This document shows, piece by piece, positions 44,828 through 52,784 of a stretch of 64,000 nt of DNA. Under the pieces are notes generated by a model. That model did no database searches, had not been told where the DNA came from, and saw only the letters and a list, made by a program, of their open reading frames with translations. This DNA comes from Natronospira elongata (lineage in GTDB: Bacteria > Pseudomonadota > Gammaproteobacteria > Natronospirales > Natronospiraceae), in the NCBI RefSeq assembly GCF_034931365.1, contig NZ_JAYGII010000005.1:62001-126000 (forward strand). Reading direction: 5' to 3'. Each line of letters starts with the position of its first letter. The first letter of the stretch is position 1. A program made the translations under genes and the position numbers.

Positions 44828-44887
44828 GATGAGAAACAGTGTCGGTTCAAACGGGGAACAAGACAAGTCCCGTTTGCCATATGGGAA

Positions 44888-45142
44888 TCAGAACTTGAAA
44901 TAGACGAAGAGACGACCGAAATTGCGGCTATCCTTGTCAATTCGGTGATAACGCTGCTTGATCTCCGGGCGCTCCAGGAACTTGAGGACGCGTTTCTTCA
45001 GCTGACCGCTGCCCTTGCCGGGAATGATTTCCACCGTCTTGATGCGCTTGCGCTCGGCCTCATCGATGATGTCATTGAGGGCGGCCTCAATACGATCACC
45101 CTTGTTAAAAATGTCATGTAGGTCGAGTTTCAGCTTCGCCAT
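44888..45142 (-). CDS. Small stand-alone Smr domain protein
   Basis: An 84-residue protein that is essentially one Smr domain, with the LDLH motif near the N-terminus (KLDLHDIFNKGDRIEAALNDIIDEAERKRIKTVEIIPGKGSGQLKKRVLKFL) and the GKGSG loop. Smr domains bind or nick nucleic acid in the MutS2/SmrA/SmrB families; activity of this short form is not known. It starts 9 nt after the stop of the propeller diguanylate cyclase gene, so the two probably share a transcript. Confidence 0.85.
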   Translation of the reverse strand: MAKLKLDLHDIFNKGDRIEAALNDIIDEAERKRIKTVEIIPGKGSGQLKKRVLKFLERPEIKQRYHRIDKDSRNFGRLFVYFKF

Positions 45143-45151
45143 GGTTCTGAC

Positions 45152-48100
45152 TTAACGCTTGAACTTGCCGTCATCCTGCACCGGCCTGAGTGGCTTCAGC
45201 CAACTGGCGGACAGGCTGGCACGACCATCCTCGACAGCCGCCTCCAGATCATTGCGCACCGTGCGCAGAAACTCAATGGGATCCTTTTCGCTGCCCGGCC
45301 GGACCACGGCCCAGCCGTTGCGACCGTGATTCTTGCAGGCATAGAGAGCATAGTCAGCCAGATCGACGATGGCTTCCCAACTGAGACTTGCCGAGTCGCT
45401 CTCCGAACGCAGGGGAAACTCGGCATAGCCAATGGAAACGCTCACCTGACTGCTCTTGTCCTCATCGATTCGATAGGGCTGTTCAACCAGATTGCGCTGC
45501 AGGCGATCAATAATCCTTTCGGTGTGGGTTCGGGCCATTTCACGGAACACCACCAGGAATTCCTCGCCACCCCAGCGAACCACGTAATCCCCGGTCCGGA
45601 CTAGAGCAGACAATCGCTCACCCAACTGTTTCAGGACCAGGTCTCCGGCACGGTGGCCATGCTCGTCATTAACCTGTTTGAAGTGATCCACATCCACCAA
45701 GGCAAAGACAAGGACGAGGTCGCCTTCCGGCAAGCGGTCACGGAGACGCTCGAAATGGGCAAGGTCGCGGGTCATCTGGCCATAGAGGTAACGGCGATTG
45801 CGCAAGCCGGTCAGCGGGTCGGTCTGGCTGGCGTCCCGCAGGGCACGATTGGCCTCCACCAGGCGATTATTGGTGACTCGCAATTCCTCGGTCCGCTGTT
45901 CCACCTCCCGCTGGAGCTGCAGTTGCTGGCGGCGCAGGCGGCGAACCCGCCAGCGATAGCCGGCCAGGAACAGCAGCAACAGCGCCACCAGGGGCAAGGC
46001 CTGGAACCAGAGGGTCTCATGAAAGCGGGGGGGAACATGGAAATCCAGTGTGGCGTAATCCTCGGCCCATACACCGGCATTATTCGCGGCTCGGACCTGG
46101 AATTGGTAGTCGCCGGGCGGCAGGTTGGTATAGGCCGCGCTGCGCTGGAGGCTGCTTTCCAGGGCCCGCCAATCATCATCGTATCCCTGCAGGCGGTAAT
46201 TGATCCGAACACTGCGTGGGTCCTGAAAACTGAGGGCAGTGAATTCGAAATTCAGATCCCGCCGACCTATGGGCAAGGACAGTGTTTCATCCGCGGTATG
46301 CACATGCCACTGGTCGCCGTAGCGTACCCGTTCGAGGCGGATTGGCGGGGGGACCGGGTTGCGGTGAATGGCCTCGGGGCGTATTCGTACCGCGCCGCCG
46401 CGTGTGGGGAGCCAAAGCCCGTCTTCGCGCAACATGCCCTTGGCGTGACCCGCCCCATTGCAGCAGTAGGCTTGCTGGCTGCCGATGTGGTGGCCGCTTT
46501 CGCTCAAGATCATTTCCGCGCCGATGCGCTCCGGACCTCGCCCTTGGGCGGCGGCAATGATTTCGTCCACCGGTGCACGGTAAAGGCCGTGAAAACCGGC
46601 CACCCAAAGATGGCCTTGATCGTCATGACTAAGAAAATAGGCCGCATTGGTGGGCAAGCCGTCGGCGGTATTCAGATGGTGCCACTCACCGTCTCGACCG
46701 ACATACAAGCCACTATCGATGGAGGCGAATACCACCGTGTCGCGATCCAGTCGAAGGATGGCGGAATAATCGGTTTGCGGATCAAGGCCATGGCGGTGAT
46801 CCAGTCGGACCAGGTTATCGGGGAAGCCGGCATAGACGCCCTGTTGGGTGGCGACCAGCAGGGTGCCGTTTTCCTCGACCTTAAGCTGACGGACCATGGT
46901 ACTGCCGATGCGCTCGGAGATACGCCGGAGTTGCTCATCATCCCCCCACAGCCAGAGTCCGCCGGATGTGGCGATGAAATAGCGGCCATGTCGCCCGGCC
47001 GGGACAATACCGTTGATCTGGTGGGCGTCCAGTGGCGCAAGGGCATCGGGGCGATGGGTTTGCCGGGTTTCAGGGTCCATTAACACCAAGCCACGGCGGG
47101 TGCCGATCCACAGGCCCTCTTCGGCCATGGTCAGGGTGTAGGCATGGGGGTGGGGCAGATCCTGGCCCGGCAGGATCAACTGGTATTGGCCGTTACGAAG
47201 GAGACTGAGGCCATCATTGGTGCCTACCCAGACGTCGCCATCACCGGCGTCGGCAATGCTCCAGATCAGGGGTTCGTGCAGACCCTGGGGTTCATTGAAA
47301 CGTTCTGCCCAGCCCGGCCAGTAGCGAGCCAGTCCGTCACGAAAGCTGCCTAGCCATAAACTGCCTTCGTGGTCCTGGTAAATACTCTGGATTTGACGAT
47401 GGGCGTTGGGGTGATCCGGGTCAATCCGCTCATATAAATTTCCGGCCCGCAGACGTAGCAGGGCCCGGTTGGTGCCGACCCAGAGATTGTCATGGGAATC
47501 CTCGCGAATGGCGTCCACCGGCTCGCCCGGATCCCAGCCTTCGGGGGCAAAATGGACAGTCCCGTCCTGGTCGTGGCGGAGCAGTCCCGCACTGGTACCG
47601 AGCCAGAGACCACCGGCATGGTGGGCAAAGCCAGTCACTCGGGCGGCACTCATCCCTTCCGGCAAATCATGACGGTTACCGAAACCTTCCTCGTCAAGCA
47701 CGCGCCAGGTTCCCAGCCCGCCAATATAGACGCGGTCATCAAGACGAGTCAGGGCGGAAATGGGTTGTCGACTAGCCGGGCCCGCCAATTCCAGCCCGTC
47801 ACCGTCAACCACGAAAAGACCTTCGTCGGCGCCCACAAGAATACGGCCATCGGGTGCTTCGCTAATGGCCTGGATGGTGATTTCCCGCGGTCGACCGTCA
47901 GCTGCCAGGGGACCGGTGATCGGAGCAAAGGATCTATCCTGATACAGCGTAAGTCCCTTGTAAGTGCCGATCCACAGCCGGCCACGACTGTCCAGATGCA
48001 AGTCATTGATGAAACTGCCATGCAGCGCCGGCTCCTGATCGGGCGTCCAGGTGCGAAAGCGGACGCCATCGAAGCGGGCCAATCCCTGCTGGGTCCCGAC

Positions 48101-48283
48101 CCAGATATAACCTTCGGGACCTTGGCTAATGGCGCTGACGGTAATCTGGGGCAGGCCGGCTTCCAGGGACCAGCTGTCACGCACGAAGTCCTGGAATCGC
48201 TTCTCGGCACGGGGGTCCGGCTCTGACCCAAGGGCCAGACAGGGCAGCAAGAGTAGCGTCAGGCTGATGGCGATGGCTCTCAA
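45152..48283 (-). CDS. Two-component propeller diguanylate cyclase
   Basis: Membrane sensor of 1043 residues. Signal peptide (1-19), periplasmic propellers of Reg_prop repeats (GPEGYIWVGTQQGLARFDGVRF and many like it; about 25-640), a Y_Y_Y domain (about 655-725, ending AANNAGVWAEDYATLDFHV), one transmembrane helix (about 735-755), coiled coil, and GGDEF domain with GGEEF at 905-909 and an RxxD inhibitory site (RTGD) five residues upstream. The start is TTG with GGGAGG upstream, as no ATG occurs early in frame. The ligand is unknown; related periplasmic propellers sense glycans. Confidence 0.9.
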   Translation of the reverse strand: MRAIAISLTLLLLPCLALGSEPDPRAEKRFQDFVRDSWSLEAGLPQITVSAISQGPEGYIWVGTQQGLARFDGVRFRTWTPDQEPALHGSFINDLHLDSRGRLWIGTYKGLTLYQDRSFAPITGPLAADGRPREITIQAISEAPDGRILVGADEGLFVVDGDGLELAGPASRQPISALTRLDDRVYIGGLGTWRVLDEEGFGNRHDLPEGMSAARVTGFAHHAGGLWLGTSAGLLRHDQDGTVHFAPEGWDPGEPVDAIREDSHDNLWVGTNRALLRLRAGNLYERIDPDHPNAHRQIQSIYQDHEGSLWLGSFRDGLARYWPGWAERFNEPQGLHEPLIWSIADAGDGDVWVGTNDGLSLLRNGQYQLILPGQDLPHPHAYTLTMAEEGLWIGTRRGLVLMDPETRQTHRPDALAPLDAHQINGIVPAGRHGRYFIATSGGLWLWGDDEQLRRISERIGSTMVRQLKVEENGTLLVATQQGVYAGFPDNLVRLDHRHGLDPQTDYSAILRLDRDTVVFASIDSGLYVGRDGEWHHLNTADGLPTNAAYFLSHDDQGHLWVAGFHGLYRAPVDEIIAAAQGRGPERIGAEMILSESGHHIGSQQAYCCNGAGHAKGMLREDGLWLPTRGGAVRIRPEAIHRNPVPPPIRLERVRYGDQWHVHTADETLSLPIGRRDLNFEFTALSFQDPRSVRINYRLQGYDDDWRALESSLQRSAAYTNLPPGDYQFQVRAANNAGVWAEDYATLDFHVPPRFHETLWFQALPLVALLLLFLAGYRWRVRRLRRQQLQLQREVEQRTEELRVTNNRLVEANRALRDASQTDPLTGLRNRRYLYGQMTRDLAHFERLRDRLPEGDLVLVFALVDVDHFKQVNDEHGHRAGDLVLKQLGERLSALVRTGDYVVRWGGEEFLVVFREMARTHTERIIDRLQRNLVEQPYRIDEDKSSQVSVSIGYAEFPLRSESDSASLSWEAIVDLADYALYACKNHGRNGWAVVRPGSEKDPIEFLRTVRNDLEAAVEDGRASLSASWLKPLRPVQDDGKFKR

Positions 48284-48299
48284 GCGGACCTCCCGGGAT

Positions 48300-48337
48300 A
48301 AAAAAACGCCCGCTTCCGATCAAGGAATCGCGGGCGT
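48300..48337 (-). terminator. Rho-independent terminator after the DUF4919 lipoprotein gene
   Basis: An 8-bp stem (ACGCCCGC with GCGGGCGT) and 16-nt loop, followed on the minus strand by a run of seven T. It lies between the DUF4919 gene end and the start of the propeller cyclase gene, separating the two transcripts. Confidence 0.85.
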
Positions 48338-48445
48338 CCCTGCCTGGCAACAATCTCTTATTGCGGGGCTGCTCGAGCCCGGCTCCATGACCCAAGCATA
48401 GCCTTTATGGCGCCACTGTCGAAGCAGTAATGCCGAGAGACCGGC

Positions 48446-49150
48446 CTAGAATCCATCAAAGCCCCGCCGCCATTGGGTTGAGATGTCGAACCAGAGCTCG
48501 AATTCCTCATTGGAATCAGGGTCCCGGGCCGTCACGCGATCATGCGTACCGATCTCGTCGGCCTCCAATTCACTGTCGATCAGGTTCAAGCCATAGAGGG
48601 CGACAAAGCTTTGAATCTCGCGGCTGCTGATGACCTGAAAGGCCGCACGGCGGCTTTCACCACTGCCACTGTCGCGGATGGCCGCAAACAGTGCCCGCAG
48701 AATGTAGTCGTGGCGTTGATGCCGACGCTGGTCACCGCGGGCTGCATAGACCTGACGAGCAACGTAATGGGCATCGAGGGAAACGTAATTCTCCTGGAGA
48801 ATGCGACTGGCCAATGCAAGGGCACGCTGATGGCGGCCATCGTCGAGGGCCTCGAACATGGCCTGGGAGAACTGCTGCTCGGCGCCGGCATAGGGCTGGT
48901 AATAGGGGGTGCGAACATAGACATCACGGAGTTCCGCGTAATCCACATCCCGAGCGCTGTGCTGTGCCAGCTCCACCAGCTCGACATAGCGCGCTTCCGC
49001 CATGGGGTCGGGGTGCCAGCTATCATCCATCGTCGCCGGCTCGGCCTCTTCATCGGGCGCCGGCTCCACCGTGGCGCAAGCAACGAGAGCGAGACCAGTG
49101 AGCAGGAGCAGAAGCATTTTCAGCATGCGGGCCATACATTGGGATCTCAT
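48446..49150 (-). CDS. DUF4919-type lipoprotein
   Basis: Lipoprotein of 234 residues: a hydrophobic signal (MLKMLLLLLTGLALVAC) places the lipidated cysteine at C25, followed by an acidic linker (EPAPDEEAEPATMDD). The mature part resembles DUF4919 (DVDYAELRDVYVRTPYYQPY, then helical repeats ALALASRILQENYVSLDAHYVARQVY). Function unknown. The ATG follows the stop of the upstream outer-membrane gene directly (TGAATG); internal ATGs at 49135 and 49126 are alternatives. A strong terminator follows. Confidence 0.78.
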   Translation of the reverse strand: MRSQCMARMLKMLLLLLTGLALVACATVEPAPDEEAEPATMDDSWHPDPMAEARYVELVELAQHSARDVDYAELRDVYVRTPYYQPYAGAEQQFSQAMFEALDDGRHQRALALASRILQENYVSLDAHYVARQVYAARGDQRRHQRHDYILRALFAAIRDSGSGESRRAAFQVISSREIQSFVALYGLNLIDSELEADEIGTHDRVTARDPDSNEEFELWFDISTQWRRGFDGF

Positions 49151-49966
49151 TCAGTAGCGAAAAGGGACGGTGAGCTTGAGGGACAAGGATTGGCGGGCCA
49201 AACCACCACGCACGGCGGCAAAGGACTGTGGCTGCCAGTCCTCGCCGTCGAAAAAGCGACCCTCGCCAGAATCGCTTGCGTAACCATCCAGGGCGTCATG
49301 CTGCCAGAGCAGCCCCACGGTGTTACCACTTTCGAAGCGCCAGTCCACGCCAAGGCCGAGCCGTAATAGATAACCACTACGATCACCACCTTCAGCCTGC
49401 CAACGCTGGTCTGCTCGAAGACGTTGCAGGTCGCGTACAGCCACGCGGGCAACGCCGACGCCAGCATTCATATTAAAACCAAGACCGCCGGCGATGCGAG
49501 GAAATTCCCTCTGCAGCTGGAGAAGTGCGTAGTCACTGCCAAGGCGTCCCTGCAACCTGCCGCCGACGGCGTCGGGCATTTCGCCGTCGAGATTGGCCGG
49601 GCCGTGCCGACCCAGGCGAACGCCCAGGTGCCAACTGCCCTGACCGGGAGTGGCAATCAGTGGTACATCCACGCCAATGGCCCAGCTGCCACCCCGATCA
49701 CCATTGAAACTCAGGGGCCGATGGCAACGCAGGAGGGGTTCACCATCGGTCAGATCCGGGCAGTCGCCATCCTCGGGGAGTACCGCATGGAAATCAGCGG
49801 TTCCCAACTCAAGCACCCAGCGTGCCTGGCGAGGCTCCTCTGCATGAAGGGCGTCATTTGCCAGCAGGCCGAGCAGAATCGTCAGGCTGCCCAACAGGAA
49901 CAGTCGCGGTCCAGGAAGGGGCCGATCGGAGGCCCCGGGCTGGCTGGTGGGTGTTTGGCGTTTCAC
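49151..49966 (-). CDS. Putative outer-membrane beta-barrel protein
   Basis: Unnamed exported protein of 271 residues. A signal peptide ends near A42 (LFLLGSLTILLGLLANDALHA). The mature part alternates polar and hydrophobic residues with many Gly and aromatic residues (WHLGVRLGRHG, LGFNMNAGVGVARVAV, YLLRLGLGVDWRFESGNTVGLLWQHD) and ends in LSLKLTVPFRY, an aromatic-terminated last strand as in outer-membrane barrels. GTG at 49966 with GGAG upstream is chosen; earlier codons give a non-signal-like extension. Translationally joined to the DUF4919 lipoprotein gene. Confidence 0.65.
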   Translation of the reverse strand: MKRQTPTSQPGASDRPLPGPRLFLLGSLTILLGLLANDALHAEEPRQARWVLELGTADFHAVLPEDGDCPDLTDGEPLLRCHRPLSFNGDRGGSWAIGVDVPLIATPGQGSWHLGVRLGRHGPANLDGEMPDAVGGRLQGRLGSDYALLQLQREFPRIAGGLGFNMNAGVGVARVAVRDLQRLRADQRWQAEGGDRSGYLLRLGLGVDWRFESGNTVGLLWQHDALDGYASDSGEGRFFDGEDWQPQSFAAVRGGLARQSLSLKLTVPFRY

Positions 49967-50127
49967 GTCGTTCTCTACTCCATTAGTGCCGCAGTGTAAA
50001 CGACCGATGCACTGCCCAGGAATGCTCGGGCGGCAAGCGTGGCGATTGTGGTCTATCTTATCTCTCATGGGCCGCACGGGCTCAGAAACGCTCAACAATG
50101 ATTTGGTCAGCTCTTTAGGGAGGCTGC

Positions 50128-50367
50128 ATGCAGGAATATCTCACCTTTCGAAAAATGATAACCCCTGCCTTTATCCAGATTATCTTCTGGATTGGCGTAA
50201 TCGGCATTGTCCTTGGTGGCCTGTTTGCCACCAGCCAAAGCGTATTGGGAGGACTGGTGGCGATTGTCGTGGGTCTGCTGGTCTGGCGGATCTACTGTGA
50301 ACTGATGCTTATTCTGTTCAAGATTCACGAGCGACTGACGGAAATCTCGGATAAGACCGGGGTCTAG
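50128..50367 (+). CDS. DUF4282 family small membrane protein
   Basis: A 79-residue inner-membrane protein with two hydrophobic helices (IIFWIGVIGIVLGGLFAT and VLGGLVAIVVGLLVWRIYCELMLILF) and a short charged C-terminal tail (KIHERLTEISDKTGV). The RIYCEL..FKIHE segment is the DUF4282 signature. Function unknown. GGGAGGCTGC lies just before the ATG. Monocistronic, ended by its own terminator. Confidence 0.88.
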   Translation: MQEYLTFRKMITPAFIQIIFWIGVIGIVLGGLFATSQSVLGGLVAIVVGLLVWRIYCELMLILFKIHERLTEISDKTGV

Positions 50368-50394
50368 GGTATTTCCCTGGAGAAGCCGGAATTC

Positions 50395-50429
50395 GCCCCT
50401 GGGCCGTTATTCCGGTTCAGGGGCTTTTT
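50395..50429 (+). terminator. Rho-independent terminator after the DUF4282 gene
   Basis: Stem GCCCCTG (50395-50401) with CAGGGGC (50418-50424), followed immediately by TTTTT. Confidence 0.85.
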
Positions 50430-50445
50430 GCTGGGACGCAGCAAA

Positions 50446-50477
50446 GGACTCCACGCCCTGAATCCTCGGGCGTGTCC
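50446..50477. promoter_or_regulatory. Inverted repeat upstream of the YeiH-type exporter gene
   Basis: GGACTCCACGCCC and GGGCGTGTCC form a near-perfect inverted repeat with a 9-nt centre, about 45 nt before the exporter start and next to a TATCAT -10-like hexamer. It could be an operator or a leader hairpin; no regulator is encoded alongside. Confidence 0.35.
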
Positions 50478-50521
50478 CGCTATCATAGGCTGCCAATTTT
50501 TGTCGCCAGGTTGCCTTGATC

Positions 50522-51559
50522 ATGTCTGTTTCCCTCCCCCCCAGTTTGCCGGGTCTGCTGCCGCTGTTCGCAATCGCCTTGCTGGCTTCGCTGTTAACCG
50601 CCATCCTTGGCACCAGCCTGCCCTGGTTGCCGCTCAGCCCGATCCTGCTTGGCATCCTGGCCGGGATGGCGCTCGCCCCCGTGGCCCAACAGCGACCAAC
50701 GTGGAGCAGTGGCATTGCCTTGGCAGCCGGTCCGCTATTGAAGCTGGCGGTGGTGTTGATTGGACTAAGGCTGAGTCTGGCGGAACTTGCAACCACGGGG
50801 ATGGCAGCGCTGCCCGTGGTGCTAGGGGCCATCATCGTGGGTCTCGGCGTGAGCGCCCTTCTCGGACGAATCCTGGGCGTCAGCGGCCGGCTGACGGCCT
50901 TGCTTGGCGTGGGCACCGCGATCTGTGGTGCGTCCGCCATTGGGGCAACGGCACCGGCCTTGCGAGCGCGTGCCGATGAGATTGCCTATGCGATCGCTTG
51001 CGTAGCGATGTTCGGGCTCGCGGCAACATTGGTCTATCCACCCTTGTTCCAGTGGTTGCTGGGCGATAGCCTCCGGGTCGGTCTGGCCCTGGGCGGTGCC
51101 ATCCACGACACCGCCCAGGTAATGGGTGCGGCGGCCTTCCACGAGAATATCTTCCAGACGGAGGGGACCGTGGAGGCGGCAACCGTCAGCAAGCTGCTCC
51201 GCAATCTGTCCATGGTGGCGGTGATTCCCCTGGTAGTGATGCTGGCGAGCAAACCGGGAGACGGCCCGGGCCGCCTGCCGAAACCGCCGCTTTTCATCGG
51301 GCTGTTCCTGCTCATGGTCATGGTCCGCTCGGCCGGCGACCTGTGGCTTGAGGGCGCCTGGCTGGAAAACTGGCAGGCACTGCTGTCACTTGCCGCTCAT
51401 CTCAGCGCTTTTCTCTTCATCATGGCAATGGCGGCACTGGGGCTCGGTGTGCGGGTCTCGGTGTTGCGCAGTCAAGGCGGGCGGCCAGCGTTGGTCGCGA
51501 TTGGCGCAGCGATCCTGGTGGGAATGACGGTACTCCTGCTGAGCTACCTGTTGGTCTGA
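50522..51559 (+). CDS. YeiH/UPF0324-type putative sulfate exporter family transporter
   Basis: Inner-membrane transporter of 345 residues with about ten hydrophobic helices. Family landmarks are LSPILLGILAGMAL, LLKLAVVLIGLRLSLAEL, LLGVGTAICGASAIGATAPALRA, IHDTAQVMGAAAF and TVSKLLRNLSMVAVIPLV. The sulfate-export annotation comes from a few family members; the substrate here is not shown by sequence. ATG at 50522 is used; a TTG two codons earlier is possible. The YeiE-type LysR regulator often next to this gene is absent. Confidence 0.9.
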   Translation: MSVSLPPSLPGLLPLFAIALLASLLTAILGTSLPWLPLSPILLGILAGMALAPVAQQRPTWSSGIALAAGPLLKLAVVLIGLRLSLAELATTGMAALPVVLGAIIVGLGVSALLGRILGVSGRLTALLGVGTAICGASAIGATAPALRARADEIAYAIACVAMFGLAATLVYPPLFQWLLGDSLRVGLALGGAIHDTAQVMGAAAFHENIFQTEGTVEAATVSKLLRNLSMVAVIPLVVMLASKPGDGPGRLPKPPLFIGLFLLMVMVRSAGDLWLEGAWLENWQALLSLAAHLSAFLFIMAMAALGLGVRVSVLRSQGGRPALVAIGAAILVGMTVLLLSYLLV

Positions 51560-51600
51560 GGAAGATGCCGACCAAAAAGGGATCCTCAATCGGGCGAAGA

Positions 51601-51618
51601 TTGGGCTTGTGAGCCCAA
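51601..51618 (+). terminator. Weak hairpin downstream of the exporter gene
   Basis: TTGGGCT-TGTG-AGCCCAA forms a 7-bp stem with a 4-nt loop 42 nt after the exporter stop. No T-run follows, so it may be a pause or a stabilising hairpin. The rest of 51560-51837 shows no other gene or repeat. Confidence 0.3.
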
Positions 51619-51837
51619 GGGAACTCTGTAAAAATCGATGCCGAGCGAATCCATTGATCTTGTCTGACAGAGCGGTGGATAACGTCCGAGGCTAGGCAGA
51701 CTCAAACGAAGCGGATTCGCTCCTTCGTGGGGACATCGGCTCACTCGATGACTTGCCTGGTGCGGCTTCCTGGCTGCCATCATGGCGAGGACGAGCGCCT
51801 GATTGTCCGGAAATGGAACTTCAAGGAGGGGGAAAGC

Positions 51838-52617
51838 ATGTCTCGTTTGCTTACGACCATGTCCGTGTTGCTGTGTGCGCTGCTGTCCTGGCAGTGCAGT
51901 ACAACGCCAACACCGATGATCTCGGAATCCCAGCGAGCATTGCCTCTGATCGAGGAGCCGGATGCCTTGTTCCAAGGTGTTGACCGGGGGGTGGTGCAGT
52001 ATTCCAGCAATCACGGTGGCCTCGACGCGCCGAGCTATGTCGTCTTTGAAGCGGTCGTGGATGAGAACGGTCGTCTTCAAGCCTTTGAGGTTGTTGATTC
52101 GGATAATGCGGGCCGTTATATCCAGAGTGCTCGCGAGGTCTTCCGGCACTCCCGGTTCCAGTGGCGGGATGATGTGGAGCCGCGGACCGTGCGGATTCGC
52201 GACACCATTGGACTGGGTGCCTACCACGTCCTGCTACATGGTGGTCTGGATCCGCTGCAGGAATCTGATCGCGGTCGGGCCGCGAGTGAGGAGGACATTG
52301 CAGCACTGGTCCTGAGTCGCCATGTCATGCCCCAGATTCCCATGGCCGCCTATCGTCAGCCGGGCCCTGCGGAAGTGGAGGTCGCTTTCGTGGTGGACGA
52401 GGATGGAATGATTCGGCGCGGCTCGGTTCTAAACGCCGATCCCGAAGGGATCTTCGATGAGGCGGTCCAGGCCGCGCTCCGGCAGTGGCGCTTTGAATGG
52501 TCAGAGGATGCCGAGCCTCGTCCGGTGTTGCTGCGCCAGCGATTCGAGTTTGACGTCAATCTGGAACGGCAGACGGCCTTTCAGTCTCCGACCTATACCG
52601 CGACCCGGATTCGCTGA
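51838..52617 (+). CDS. Exported protein with two tandem TonB_C-like domains
   Basis: A 259-residue exported protein, probably a lipoprotein (hydrophobic N-terminus ending LLSWQC, C20, though the residue before Cys is atypical). Two segments have the TonB C-terminal domain pattern: about 65-125 (YVVFEAVVDENGRLQAFEVVDSD..IQSAREVFRHSRFQW) and 163-240 (AEVEVAFVVDEDGMIRRGSVLNADPEGIFDEAVQAALRQWRFEW). It lacks the membrane helix and Pro-rich linker of a true TonB, and no exbBD is nearby. AAGGAGGGG before the ATG sets the start. Function unknown. Confidence 0.75.
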   Translation: MSRLLTTMSVLLCALLSWQCSTTPTPMISESQRALPLIEEPDALFQGVDRGVVQYSSNHGGLDAPSYVVFEAVVDENGRLQAFEVVDSDNAGRYIQSAREVFRHSRFQWRDDVEPRTVRIRDTIGLGAYHVLLHGGLDPLQESDRGRAASEEDIAALVLSRHVMPQIPMAAYRQPGPAEVEVAFVVDEDGMIRRGSVLNADPEGIFDEAVQAALRQWRFEWSEDAEPRPVLLRQRFEFDVNLERQTAFQSPTYTATRIR

Positions 52618-52637
52618 GTTGAGCCTGCGATGATTGT

Positions 52638-52670
52638 CCCGGGTCGCCCGTGAGGGACGGGCGGCCCGGG
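52638..52670 (+). terminator. GC-rich hairpin after the double TonB_C gene
   Basis: A 14-bp stem with one mismatch (CCCGGGTCGCCCGT with ACGGGCGGCCCGGG) and 5-nt loop, 20 nt after the stop. There is no T-run, so it may be a Rho-dependent or partial terminator. Confidence 0.5.
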
Positions 52671-52784
52671 CCCCGCTGACCGCGCGTGGCCCTCGTTTCA
52701 AACAAGCGTTCGACTCAATGGCCTTGGCTGTGGCATCATCCGGGCATCATTACCTTTCCCTATCTGCCAGCCGGAGGTTGAGTC

